A DNA stretch of 64,000 bases from Kuschelorhynchus macadamiae. Its lineage: Eukaryota > Arthropoda > Insecta > Coleoptera > Curculionidae. Location of the stretch: contig JAUTXW010004495.1 of assembly GCA_030620095.1 (NCBI GenBank), positions 556,001 through 620,000 of the forward strand, written 5' to 3'. Below, in pieces: positions 47,346 through 58,879 of this stretch. Below the pieces are notes generated by a model, which saw only the letters and a list, made by a program, of their open reading frames with translations, ran no database searches and had not been told where the DNA came from. Position 1 is the first letter of the stretch; each line of letters opens with the position of its first letter. The position numbers and the translations under genes were made by a program.

Positions 47346-47768
47346 AAATTCAAACATTCAAAAAGTTGTTATTTGTCAGAATAATAAACCAAAATAATTT
47401 TGACATATATCCAACTACTGACAAGGACAGCGCTGTGATTAATTAACCGAGACACATAGCACATAAAATGTGCCAGAGTGATGCAGACCTACTCGTAACT
47501 TAATATCTAAAATCTAAACTAGATATGAGTTGCAATTTATAAACCAAAATTGATATAAACTAATATAAACTGTAGCATAAGTAGTATCATTAAATTAAAA
47601 GAAAAAAATATATTAATATAATAAAAAACAATCCGGGAGGCGGGGTGTCTAAGGTACAAAACAACAGGTGCGCATGGGACCAGACCAAGAAACAAGCTAT
47701 AATTATCATGTTAATAATGATAGAATTATATATAAAGCAAAATACATTATACATAAAAATTCATTAGA

Positions 47769-48235
47769 TTAACGTTTGCTGTTCCATAAGAGTATTTTTA
47801 ATATATTTATTAAATTTACGAATGGAAATTTTTTTGCGTTATCAGAGAGGTTATTCCACATTTGAATAGCAACAAAACTAAAAGATTTTTGAAACTTGGA
47901 AATACTGTGATGGGGTATTCTATATGCACCTACATTTCTTGTAAAGTGGAGATGTTGATGAGTGTTAAAAAGTATTTTTAAATATTCTGGTTGACCGGTT
48001 TTAAGAATCTTATAAATGAATGAAAACTTGTGGTATCTACGCCCACCAGTCATATTTAAAATTAAAGATCTATTTAGATATGGAGTTTTATGGTCCCTAT
48101 AAGGAATATTGTAAGAGAAACGTAAACAACTATTTTGAAGCTTATGAATAGACGTAACACGCACACTTAAGGAACACACTACATCGCCATAATCAAACAA
48201 GAGTCAAATTAAAGTATTATATAAATAATATTTCG
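47769..48235 (-). pseudogene. jockey/CR1-like non-LTR element, C-terminal domain only
   Basis: A 143-residue open frame: MFDYGDVVC, IHKLQNSCLRFSYNIPYRDH, LILNMTGGRRYHKFSFIYKI, RIPHHSISKFQKSFSFVAIQ and MWNNLSDNAKKFPF. These blocks are the conserved C-terminal tail after the RT in jockey/CR1-type ORF2 proteins. The copy is strongly 5'-truncated at about 48235 and its 3' untranslated region runs toward 47600. It lies between hAT-like terminal blocks (47157-47345 and 48238-48305), so it probably inserted into that older element. The frame is uninterrupted, which suggests it is younger than most fragments here. Confidence 0.85.
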
Positions 48236-48237
48236 TT

Positions 48238-48305
48238 TTTTGGTATTTGAAGTATAATTTGTAATTGAAGTACTAAAAGGTATTTCAAGTACCACTACAT
48301 CTATG
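48238..48305. repeat. hAT-like terminal sequence, second block
   Basis: GGTATTTGAAGTATAA, AATTGAAGTACTAAAAGG, TATTTCAAGTACCACTACAT CTATG. It ends in a form close to the 49945 terminus (AAGTACTGACATCTCTG). Confidence 0.5.
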
Positions 48306-49087
48306 AAAAAACGACAAATATTTTTTAAATTGGCGAATTTTATTTAATTTTTTAAATATGTTTTAAACTAACCAGAACCAACCAGCAAACTGTCAGGTGA
48401 ATGTCCAAATGGTTTGTGATCTTTATCTTTAAGAGACCTATTTTGGTACGGGGTAACAATGACTTTATTGTCAGCGACAAGGTCTAATTAAGTTCAAAGA
48501 AAGATGAAATGGTATCGGCGACGTGTTGAAAAAAAGGCAAATGGAATATATGAAAAATTATGCTATGTACAGGCAACTTAAAATAAAATTAAAAACAATT
48601 TCTGTTAGAAACAGATTCAAAAGACTTAAGTACGATTTACCATTTCAAATTTTGCGGTTATAAATCAGTAAATGGCGGTATTGTGCTATGTTGTAGAAAA
48701 ATATTAGATGAATCGGCACTTGCGTCAAAAAATGGTCGAAAATAAACAACTTTACTTTTAATTTTATCATTTTAAAGTCGTGTTTTTCATGAAAATATCC
48801 AACTATATATATTTCCCTATTAAAATTACATTGAGCTAATAAATATCTCTTAAAGTTTTAACATAATATTGCAGCAGCAGAAGGCTTGCAAATGATCCGT
48901 AAACTGCGTGCTTCTTAATACTAATTTTGTTGCTACTCTTCGTTTAACTAGCCTCAGAAAATACTCTATCAAAATGTAAGGCTTGCAATTTTTTTTTTCT
49001 GGAAAAACTGTTTAATTCCGATAAAGTTATATTTCTCCTATAAGCACAACAACTTTTTTATTCTTGATCTTCACATATTCAGTCTCT
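48306..49087. other. unassigned
   Basis: No gene or repeat recognised. Confidence 0.4.
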
Positions 49088-49199
49088 TCTTACTAATTAT
49101 AAATATACTAGGTTTGATATCGTTATCTTTAAATACAACCGAGCAACTTACTAATTATAAATATACTAGGTTTGATATCAATATCTTTAAATATATCCA
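49088..49199. repeat. two tandem copies of a 59-bp unit
   Basis: CTTACTAATTATAAATATAC starts at 49088 and again at 49147. The copies are near-identical through TTTGATATCRWTATCTTTAA. Confidence 0.9.
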
Positions 49200-49204
49200 A
49201 AATT

Positions 49205-49330
49205 TCAAAAACCCTGCTATAAAAACAATGTATTCCCATTGACTGCACTATCCCTCCCCCCCTCCTGCAAGCATTGCCTCTTATAACAGGGTTTTTCTGA
49301 AATTTCTCGATTGTGAGAATATAAAACTAT
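49205..49330. repeat. dispersed palindromic repeat, second copy
   Basis: AAACCCTGCTATAA (about 49212) pairs with TTATAACAGGGTTT (about 49282). The whole block resembles 9490-9620, where the same arms and the ATGTATTCYCATYGACT segment occur. Probably a small MITE. Confidence 0.6.
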
Positions 49331-49759
49331 TAAGCTTGCTATATTTTTATAATCAGCAAGAAGAAATTTGATGGATATATAATATACACGGTTTAACATT
49401 TAAAAAACCAAAGTTGATGTTGAATTCTGAAAAACTAAACATGGCACGTATACTAACTACAAACTATATTATAAAAAAATACAGAATTTGAAGAAACTTT
49501 TATTTAAGTTTTTTTTATATCGACAAAAATACGAACGTTAATAGGGGCATTTATAGTCAAAAACTATAACTATACTTGTTTTTAATTTATTAAGAATACT
49601 TATTACTTACCAACCTGATGCAAAATGTAAGATCACCATAAAAGTAAAACTAACTAAAAACTTTTTAATTAATTTATCCTGTTCTCGAATAACAAACCGT
49701 AAGATACATTCTAGATCGTCTCTCTTTTCAATGTTGGCGGCCCCATTTTTAAGTAAAAT

Positions 49760-49945
49760 TCATATATACTTAAAATACTTTTTTGAGAAATAAGTACCAA
49801 ATACCAAGTACTTTTTAAAAAGTAATTGAATTAAAAGTATAATTAATATAAAATAAAAAGTATTTGAAGTACAGTATTTGAAATACCAAAAAGTATTTGA
49901 ATTACTTTTTCTAAGTATTTTACTTGAAGTACTGACATCTCTGGT
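49760..49945. repeat. hAT-like terminal sequence, third block (outer end)
   Basis: Read inward from 49945: CAGAGATGTCAGTACTTCAA, then GTAAAATACTTAG and repeated AAGTATTTGAAGTA-type strings. The CAGAGATG start is the kind of terminus many hAT elements have. Partner end not certain. Confidence 0.55.
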
Positions 49946-52058
49946 CACAAATTACTATGAGAATGTAGGATTTTACTTATCTTATTATCTTCAATCCCTT
50001 TGAAATGAAACATCAATCTTTCTATAAATTTTGAATCCTATGTCTAAAATGTTTCTACGTTTCACATTAAAAAATCGTTTCTTGTAAAATTTGTCTTTTA
50101 GAGTTTACGATGTTTTTTTAAGCTTGACAAACATTGAGAATGTCGAGCACTGTAGTAAAACTAACAAAAAGGAACAATGACAATAACAGCAAGAACACAC
50201 ATTTTGACAAAAGTGAAAATATGAAATTCAATGTAAGTTTGGCTTTAATTTAAGCCAAAATGTGTTTCCCCCTCGTAGCTTTATATAATTAACATAACTG
50301 GAGGATTTTAGCGCCTTCGTAGGGTTTAAGCATCCGTCAAGCTGTCACACGCATTAGCGCACGCGGCAGGGTTCCGATACCTGAGGGTCGTGTTACCGAG
50401 TCTCTCGTGAAAAATATGTTCTTATTAGTTTGATGGAATCATCCAAAGTTTGCAGGAACTTCGATGACGAAAACGAAAAAGTTCTGGAACACGAAGCAGT
50501 TAGAGATCTGATTGAGATTTGCTTTTCTGAAGGGCGGACTAAAGTTCAATATAAGTTTCATAACGTATATTAAATAGGTATTTTATTTTAGTACTTTGTA
50601 TACCAGTTAATCAAATAAATGTAATCTTTATTTTAATGTAGGTACGTAAGGATAAAATTTGTCACTGTGAAAATCTCAATATTTAAAATAAGAATAAAAT
50701 AATAAAACTCTTCTATATCACTATCACTACTTATAAAAGTGTAGTCATAAGGATTTTAAGAGAAAAATAGTTTAAGCATAAAAACTTCTAAACTGTTCTA
50801 TTTAGCTTTCTAAATTAAACTCTATAAATTAAAAAAGAAATTGTTGTAGCAAATATTTTAATAAATAAGTGCGCCATCACACTCAAGATAGTCTATAGTA
50901 TTATGGAATATTTATGTTTTCCACTCGCAACTATTATTTGTTTACATTTTTATATCCAATTTAATGCAAAAAAATAGGCTTTCTTTCGTTTTTGGCTTAT
51001 AAAATCGAAACTAAAGTTATAAAAAATAATATATAGTTACATAACCTGACAGGATCATTAGGACAGGAGAAAAAACTGAAAAAATCTAAAAAATTAGGTT
51101 TTTTTTAATCGAAAATTCATATCTCCGTTAATTGTAGCGAAGGCCATTTGCAAAATAATTGTTATTGATTGGTACTTTATGCATACCAAAACCGGGTACT
51201 ATGGGATTATTACTTTTGGCACAATTTCGATTTGAATTTTTAATGCACTATTTTCCAGCGGGCCTGGTTGCGTCGTGGATGATCCAATTTTAATTCTGTA
51301 AAATCATATCGAAAATAGAAGTATCATACTACGAAACGTATAGTAATTTTGCGCTAAAATTCTGTGAAATATGCGAAAAATGCTTCCAAACCTGACCAGA
51401 AACGGCCCGACGAACAGTATACGATTTGAACAATCCAGATGGACAAAAGTCGAAATAGGAAACATCCGAATAACATGATTTTTATATTTTTTGTTATTCC
51501 TTAAGATAAACTAAACTAAACACCTTATCAAAAGCAATATGCTTAGACTATGAAAACAAGAGAGACCCAACTATTCACATTTAACACGGGATCATAGATG
51601 GATTTTTTTCTCTCTCCACTAAATCGATAGGTGTATGTTGTTCTCACGTTTCAAAAATTGTCAAATATTCTAAGCCAAGTTTTATCGAATTACTCCAATA
51701 TGTTTGTATATTTTCATAACACAATTATACGTATATCAAAAAACTAGACATAATAATTAACTTTAGACTATAAAACTTTGATTTATTGTGTAATTAATTA
51801 ACTAATTTATAATTACAAAAAGGTAATTATAAAAATATTACCAAATAGAACTGGTAACTACGCTGCGTCAAATTGACGTCACTTACGAGTAGTTTTACAC
51901 TATTCATTCATAGCAATCATCACAGCACTCTTGTTTTATAGTCTAATCACAAAACAGACACTGCGTTGTTGTCATTTTTGTAACCGCGTTTGGTCGTTGT
52001 TGTTTATACATTTTTTTCGTTTTTGTTAGTGTTGTAATACTTAAATAAATGACAAACT
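49946..52058. other. least repetitive stretch of the window; no gene recognised
   Basis: Apart from the possible SINE head at 50300-50405 nothing matches the other repeats. Frames are short. A segment around 51050-51440 has no coding sense. The 150 bases before 52059 lack a clear TATA box but include a CRE-like TGACGTCA at about 51884. Confidence 0.4.
50300..50405 (+). repeat. possible tRNA-derived SINE head
   Basis: GTCAAGCTGTCACACGCATT followed by AGCGCACGCGGCAGGGTTCC, then GATACCTGAGGGTCGTG and CCGAGTCTCTCG resembles a tRNA-like promoter. An A-box-like AAGCTGTCACACG region and a degraded B box (GTTACCGAGTC for GGTTCGANTCC) lie about 50 bp apart. It is far richer in GC than its surroundings. 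No tail or second copy is seen in this window, so the call is tentative. Confidence 0.4.
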
Positions 52059-52123
52059 ATGGTAAGAAAGTGTGTTGTTTGTGGAAATACAGACTAATTA
52101 AGTCCGGAAGTATCATATCACAA
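52059..52123 (+). pseudogene. possible THAP-domain first exon with in-frame stop
   Basis: From ATG at 52059 the frame reads MVRKCVVCGNTD, then TAA, then LSPEVSYHK. It is followed directly by GTAAGT at 52124, a strong splice-donor sequence. THAP zinc fingers start with a short N-terminus and a C-x2-C pair (here CVVC), reach a conserved His about 20 residues on (here YHK), and are often split by an intron close to this point. The TAA at 52095 interrupts the frame, so this is either a dead copy or an exon damaged by a short deletion or sequencing error. THAP domains occur in host DNA-binding proteins and in P-element transposases. I found no convincing second exon downstream within 1.4 kb. The assignment rests on about 20 residues. 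Confidence 0.4.
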
Positions 52124-52129
52124 GTAAGT

Positions 52130-53193
52130 CTTGACGTAATTAAGGTTAGATATCAGTAGTGTTCGAACCCTTAGGCCCTAGCATTTACACATAATAATTT
52201 GATAATTAAGCTATTCGAGTATCTTAATTGGCATGGAAAACAAGAAAAAAATAGGTGCTAATTGAACAGAAACAAATATTTTGCCAATTTTGGGTTGGGG
52301 TTTACATAACGTAAATGTTAAAATACATACTAGCTTTCCAAATGCTTAAATGCGTTATTTACAATACAAATATACTATTTTGGTTGTGAATAAGTTCTAT
52401 ATTTCCACAGCAAAATGCTTTTATTTAAAAACAAACGTATTTTTGCGGTTTTTTAAAATGCCTCTTGGTTACAGAACATTTTGTTTAAATCATATTGTGA
52501 TTTTAATCTTCAGATACCTAAGGAAGTAGCTCACGTTATTCCTCCACATACCAAATTCCAAACTACACAGTTCCTCGGGTTTCATCTGATATATAATTAA
52601 AATATAGTACAATCTCGACCTTTTTAGTATATAAAAGCTAACAAAAGATTTATTTTATGAGTCCTTTAAATGTTGTTAGACATCAGTACTATTAATATCC
52701 AAAAGTTTAATATATTTCTGATATATTTTTTGTTTTTTAATTACTCATATATAGACAATCCAAATTATGTATATGTATAAGGAAATCAGGTGTTTGGCAA
52801 TAACCGAGGCGGGAACACAAACAAATATATTAAATTTTTATTGAACTTTCTAGTAGATCTACAATAAATGCCTAATATATTCAAATTAAAGTTAGTAAAA
52901 TAGTTATAGAGATATGTAGGGCAGCTGAGAAGTTTTATAGGTTGTTCCATAAAACTAATAGTATTTTTAATAAAAACATCAAAGATTTAAACTAATACTA
53001 TGAAATACTTGCATCTTAAATGTATGATCTCTTTCAGGAATAAATGTACGACGACGAAGTCCTAAGCGAACATCCCATTCAGTTGATAAAATAAATTTTA
53101 AAAAGTATTTCAAGATTAGAATATATCATGAAGCATTTATAATTAACCAAGACACATACATCTAGATATATCAATACAGTAACTATAAACGAG

Positions 53194-53197
<4 letters not shown>
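52130..53197. other. unassigned
   Basis: No gene or known repeat. If 52059-52123 is an exon, this would be intron. An acceptor-like TTTTAATCTTCAG at 52501-52513 does not open a readable THAP continuation. Confidence 0.4.

Positions 53198-53237
<40 letters not shown>
53198..53237. repeat. (TA)n microsatellite, 40 bp
   Basis: Pure TA array. Confidence 0.95.
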
Positions 53238-53239
<2 letters not shown>

Positions 53240-53534
53240 AATGTTTGTCTGTTGGGTTAATAAACAAATAAATAAATCAACAATATTTTTTTCCGTTTTA
53301 ATTGTCCCATATATTTCGAACTGTTTTTAAAATTTTGATTTCATCTTTTTTAAAAGTGTTTCATTACATGCTTCAGTCGACAGTGTGAATGGAATATCTT
53401 GTAGTATACGTATTTGTTCAGTTCCTAGTAAAACTATTATTACTATTCTGTCATCTAAATCAACAATTGGTTGCAATATTTGACACTAAACTAATTGAAA
53501 ATGTAAGGAAGAATAACTTTTTAACATTTTGCAG

Positions 53535-54090
53535 CGTTATTTAAAAGATCGGTAAATTTCTTTTCACCCGGAACTTTCCCCGTAAGGGATTCCACCACTC
53601 ACACATATAACATTTATTTTATCCATATAGTAATTTTGTAATAAATTAATACCTTATATAAATTTGAATGTGTCAATTTTCTCAAGGTTCTGTTAAAAGG
53701 ACTTAATTTTGAATATTTATTATTTTCCTACATAGAAAAAAGATTTTTTTGTAAGAAATGGAATTTTACTGACTTTTTAAACATTAAATTATGCCGCCAT
53801 CTTGCCATATAGATATACCAAATTTTACAGGTTCATCCCTTTTTCACACTTGATTTTTGTGTAAGATTTCAACTTAATTAGATAAATACCTTTTTGATAC
53901 TGATATTTTAAACATTTATTAGGCCGCTATTTTGTTTAGCCATAAAGGCTCCTTACCAAAATTTTACCAGTTTATTCCTAGGTCACTTGATTTTCGGGCA
54001 ACATTTGAGGTAAATGGGATTTGCAGTTTTTTAGTAATATTTTTTTTAGGCGGCCATTTGGTAAATAAGTTAAGAGGTTAAAAATTATAC
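53535..54090 (+). repeat. NCR family copy, forward, R-terminus side
   Basis: Starts with GATCGGTAAATTTC, CACCCGGAACTTTCCCCGTA (R terminus). Degraded sub-repeats follow at about 53790 (ATGCCGCCATCTTGCC), 53920 (TAGGCCGCTATTTTG) and 54046 (TAGGCGGCCATTTGG), with ACCAAAATTTTACCAG and TTGATTTTYG between them. It stops before the spacer module. Confidence 0.8.
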
Positions 54091-55489
54091 GTTAATATGA
54101 AATGAGGATTGAAATCTTAAAACGGTTTAAGTGGCCTAAACATCCCAATTAATAAATGTTTTCTCCTTTATATTATTAAATGAAAACATCGTATTGCACT
54201 TTTCCTATAATTTCATAATCCTTTGTTATATTCTAAGATTCTAAGTTTCCTTTCAGTTGTAATATTCATTATATTCTTTGGCCTAAAAATCGATACACAT
54301 TTTCTCATTAGATCAAAGTAAGCCGAATGAATCTAGCAATATTAAGAACTGTAATTAATTAAACTAATTAAACGTATTTTGATTTTCTTTATGCATATAT
54401 TAAATTATAAAGCTTGTTTAAATTGCTCTAAATTTTAATAAAACGAGCCCAGCTTAAATACTCTTATTTAATAATCAACATTCAAAACATGCATATAGTC
54501 TCGAGTTAGTAGTACAAAAAGGAATATAAACAGAAACCCACGTATTCACCAAAAAGGTTTACGGGTGTCGAGTTGCCATAGTACTTAAAACTCTTAGAAC
54601 GCTATTTATGTTTCGCTTATGTCGATGTAATTTTGTAATTGTGACATTTGGAAAAATTATTTGTTCAATTTTTAACTAGTCGTCTTAAACCAACAAGTGT
54701 TAAGTTAGATCTGGTCTAAATTTAAACCTCTCTAGTGAATAATAGTGAAAAAGTTTATGAAACTATACCGGGTGACAATGGAACTACTGCTCAGGCTCGC
54801 ATTTTAAAACGACTTTAGATACAAATTTGAAATTTTGGTCGACGATTGGGTTGAATAATATGCATATTTTAGTCAAAAAATAAATGATAATCACTTTCGG
54901 TTTCACAGGAAACAGTTAAAATTTTGTTATTTTGAATAGCTACCCTGGTATGTTAAATTCTATCTACGGGAAATCCTAAACATTGTTTATGTAACATGTA
55001 ACTAAATAGAATTTGAGTTATGGACAGTTTAACTAATTTTGACTTTTATTTGAATTTTTCAAAAAAACGAAGTGAGCTATAACCATAAGAAATAATGCAG
55101 TTTGTACTTCAATCAAGGCACTCTAGGATAGCAGAATAAAAAACTGAGGTAAACATTTTTCAAAACTCTATATTTTCCATATGACGATTTTAAAATTCTT
55201 ATCGATTTTTGTGTGTGTACCCAATCCTACTTTTTTTATCCTCTATATATTTATATCCTCCTTTTTCATTTTCAAATAACGGATATTTTTTTGTTATACC
55301 TATTGGGTTTATTAGAATAATCCATGCAACTGCCACAGCTTGCTATTATATTTAAAAGCAATTAAATTTTGACAGGTACGTTATTTATTACCTGTGAGTT
55401 CAGCAGACTGTTGCACATTTTTGTAAATTTTCGTGCTTTATTTCGTGATTCTTTTGGTGAAAAGTTAAAATTCTTTGTAATCTTTTTAA
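54091..55489. other. unassigned; contains the 5' flank of a mariner-like gene
   Basis: The part from about 54765 (CCGGGTGACAATGG) to 55489 may be the long terminal region of the mariner-like element whose gene starts at 55490, but no opposite terminus is found. Confidence 0.4.
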
Positions 55490-55753
55490 AATGCCAAGTT
55501 TTACAAGAGCTAAACAAATAGATATGCTTCTCGTTTATGGTGAGTGCTCGCAAAATAAAAGGCAGGCTCAAACACTCTATGCAGAACGATACCCCGACAG
55601 AAATCAACCCTATACGCCTATTTTCATGGCCGGTGCAACATTTGAAAACGGTGCCCCAAAATAAAAATAAAGAAAAATTCATTATTAGTGAAGAGGCTGA
55701 AATAAACGTTCTTGCATGTGTGAATGCTGATTTCAACATTTATGCGTCAAATT
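55490..55753 (+). pseudogene. mariner-like transposase, N-terminal fragment
   Basis: From ATG at 55490: MPSFTRAKQIDMLLVYGECS, QNKRQAQTLYAERYPDRNQP, followed by YTPIF; then in a shifted frame FIISEEAEINVLACVNADFN. The GEC..N...A...Y.ERYP.R..P pattern is that of the N-terminal HTH of mariner-like transposases related to the one at 31429-31704. Coding sense ends where a TA array begins (55764). Catalytic residues are absent. One frameshift lies near 55630. Confidence 0.8.
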
Positions 55754-55760
55754 GAAAATG

Positions 55761-55763
<3 letters not shown>

Positions 55764-55826
<63 letters not shown>
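55764..55826. repeat. (TA)n microsatellite, 63 bp
   Basis: Pure TA array directly at the truncation point of the mariner fragment. Confidence 0.96.
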
Positions 55827-55831
<5 letters not shown>

Positions 55832-56565
55832 CCGTATCATGCCGGATGCATTTTTTTGAAATTCGAAAGTTTTAACATTATTTTTATTTCTGACAAATAT
55901 TAATACAACTTGGATGGGTTTGTCAATATATTTCTTAGGGTTTAATTTGCATATCAGACTTAGCTTCATTCTTGCACATCAAACAGACGGGAGAAAGTTG
56001 TTAAACTTCTCAGCACTTAGATACAATTTTAAAATTTGTTGAAGATTATTCATAACATCTGACATTTTCTACCATTGATTTATAGAAGTAATAAATCGTA
56101 AATATAATATATACATTCCATTTAGCAGACGGGAGGCCATTGATTCACATGTCCGATTTTATTGACATTTTGAAATTAGTAATGTGATATGTAAAAACGC
56201 TTCGCCAACATCAACACAAGCACACTATAATCATACATACATACATCTTTCTTATTGGTAATTTTTGTTTGCTGATCTGACATATTTTTTCTTAGAGTTA
56301 CGTCCTTACATTAAATAAAAAAAAATCCCTGTCTGGAACATGTCCTGCAACGCCGCAGGCGCAAAGAATAAATGATCCATTTTAGTCAGGCGACTGTAGG
56401 ATTTGTGTATGATATATCAAAATGTAACCTGAGATAACTTAATTTGTCCAAAAATCTCCAAACCAACAAATATAAAGGTAAGTGCATAAGCGATATTGAC
56501 TGAAAACTTCGTCAAGTTCCAGGAACTTGGCAACTTTCAGTTGAAACCTTAGCAAGACTAGATGA
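55827..56565. other. unassigned
   Basis: No gene recognised. A CATA-rich run is at about 56236-56248. Confidence 0.4.
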
Positions 56566-57376
56566 CGGAATAGTCTAGGGATATTGAAAAGTTTAAAACT
56601 TCAAGTTGGATCTTAACAATGTTGCTGTATTGTCTTTCAAAGATAGCTGCTCAAAGCAAATTAAAGTTATTAGGTGATTCTATACGGGGTCCTTCAAAAA
56701 AGTTTTAACTTTATAAAACAGTTGAATGGGCACGTTTTACGTAGAATTGCGAAACTTTTTTTTCCATTTTTAGCTAAAAATCTCTTTTTATTAAAGGCAC
56801 GGAAGCTATTTTGTAGAACTCTATCTTTTTAACGTTATATGAACACATCAGCATGAGTGATCGTTCATTGGGATAATTATCAAATAAAGCCCATAAGGGT
56901 ACTCAAAAATAAAACAAATTATACAGGGTAACTCAAAGATTTGTGGTTTCTGATATAACTATTTTTATTTCTATATGTAATTTTTTGAAAAAACAAAAAA
57001 TTGCCTCTCTATACAGGATACAGTAAAAGGTAAAAATGTAAAATAAGAGCGTTCTATTTAAACTTTTTAATTAAACAGTTATTATCAATTAAAAAATGCC
57101 ATTAAAATATTAAAAGATACTCAACAGGTCGTGTGCCCCAAACGATTACTTAGCTCTACTCTTTTTTGCAAAATCTGTATGAAATCATCTGCCTAAGTTA
57201 TCTTATTGTACTCTTATTATCTTCATGCTAACATTGAATAAAATAATATTTGCAACACTTTTTTACAATAAAGTGAATGACTAATATTCGCTTAACAAAT
57301 CTAGAAATTTGTTTGCTTAAAAATAAGAATAAAGAGACAACATATAACGAGGAAACAGATTTTAAGAGCTATTGGT

Positions 57377-57950
57377 ATGCTTGAAGCCGGTACACTACGG
57401 ATCGATGTGGCGCATGTGATTAGTATGACACAAAGTATTATCTCCCGCCTTTATGCCCATTACCGTGAAACAGGGTTTGTATCCGGAAGACATCTAGGAC
57501 CATGCCACATTACCAATCAAAATCACGACCGTTTTTTGCAATTTTCTGCAAGAAAATATCCGACGCCAACAGCACCTGAACTGAAAATAAGACTAAAGCA
57601 GACCCACGGTATACAGGTAAAATCCAGAACCACTATTATTAAATTGCACGAAACTGAGTTAAAATCTAGGAGGCCTTTGAGATGTCAACCACTCACAAGA
57701 GGAAACCGTGTCGTCCGCTTAACATGGTCTCAAGAACATGCTTTATGGGGCAATTTTCAATGGACTTTTCTTTACGGGCGAATCACGATTTGGGCTCCAT
57801 CCCGATTCTAGACGTGTACGAATATGGAGAACTCAAGGTAAAGTTAAATATTGTACCGGGTATACAACTAAGAAGGGAGGCAGGTCGTATCTGAGGAACC
57901 ACTTGTCTTACTGTTTCGGGGAAAAAAAATTATATAGTAAATCGACCAAG
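57377..57950 (+). pseudogene. Tc1-like transposase, N-terminal half
   Basis: The frame from 57377 reads MLEAGTLRIDVAHVISMTQS, IISRLYAHYRETGFVSGRH and ARKYPTPTAPELKIRLKQTH. It continues with RTTIIKLHETELKSRRPLRC and LTRGNRVVRLTWSQEHALWG. This is the bipartite HTH and linker of Tc1 transposases. After a frameshift near 57770 it reads FFTGESRFGLHPDSRRVRIW. The usual first catalytic Asp (TDES) is Gly. The gene is lost after about 57945, so the second and third catalytic positions are gone. It sits inside the inverted repeats of a mariner relic, probably as a later insertion, though its own TIRs are not identified. Confidence 0.85.
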
Positions 57951-57959
57951 TGAAATCGC

Positions 57960-58870
57960 TGAAAATTATTTTTAACCTCGAAAAATTGCCGCTAGGGGAC
58001 GCCACAAGAACTTTAAATAGTAAATGTCGATTTTTTGGTGAATTTGTTTAGTTAAGGTGTGTCGAAAATATAAGCAAGGTATTCTCCAATAAGTTACGCG
58101 ACTTTTTGCTTTGCAATTTTTTTTCTATTTCTGGTGGGGGAATGTCAAACATTTTTTGTTTCAAACGTTGATATCTCTGTTTTGAATGAACCGATTTTAT
58201 TGAACTTGGTCTTAAAAAAGGGCTTTTTTTGCTAGATTTGCGGTGCTATTAACGGTTACCAAATGTTTTCTGTTGAGAAATTTTGAGAAAAAAATGCTGC
58301 AAATTGAATCACTACTTCCACATCATCTTTACGAGATATAACACAGTAACTGTAGATATACCCGAAAACAAAATCGACATATTACTCGATTTTTTACGAA
58401 ATTTTGGATTTTCGTCCCTTCTACTTTATAACCTTACTATTTATTTTTGTTATTTTGGTCAAATAAACTGAAAAAATGGGATTCCCGAAAACTTATAAAT
58501 CGACATGTTACCCGATTTTTTTTCAAACCAAGAAAGTTGATGATAGTCGCTCGAATCTGAAAGTAGCTTTGGATTCAAAAAATAACTTCACCAACTGTTA
58601 GAAGAGGAAAAGTGCCCAAGGGTGAAGTGAAAGCTATTTTTATCCATCGTTTAAATTTTACTAAGATTTTAGAAAAAATATATTGAAATGAAATGATATT
58701 ATATTTATTGTAAGCCAGAACATAAAAAACTAAACAGTAAAAGAATTAGCAGGAAATAGGACATCAGAGAAAGAGTTTATGCTTTATTCTTTGCTGTGCT
58801 ATTTCCTGTTACTCCATTTATTGTTATGTAAAAAAGCAGGGATGATCTAAAAAAATTATATAAATAACAA
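57960..58870. other. unassigned block sharing sequence with 62560-62720
   Basis: 58125-58230 (GGGGGAATGTCAAACATTTT, GATATCTCTGTTTTGAATGA, ACCGATTTTATTGAACT) is the reverse complement, with differences, of 62590-62700. No coding frame. Possibly a terminal region of another transposon family. Confidence 0.5.
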
Positions 58871-58879
58871 AAAAAATGT

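Noticed and set aside
47157..49945. GTCACAAG / GTCACAAA at 47150 and 49946 as an 8-bp target duplication of a 2.8-kb hAT element
   Set aside because: The left side lacks the CAGAGATG terminus that the right side has, so the match may be coincidence.
51884..51900. CRE-like TGACGTCA as promoter of the THAP-like exon
   Set aside because: A single short motif with no other promoter element is not enough support.
52501..52600. Acceptor-like TTTTAATCTTCAG followed by a short open frame, as second exon of the THAP candidate
   Set aside because: In the phase set by the first exon it hits a stop after five codons and lacks THAP residues.
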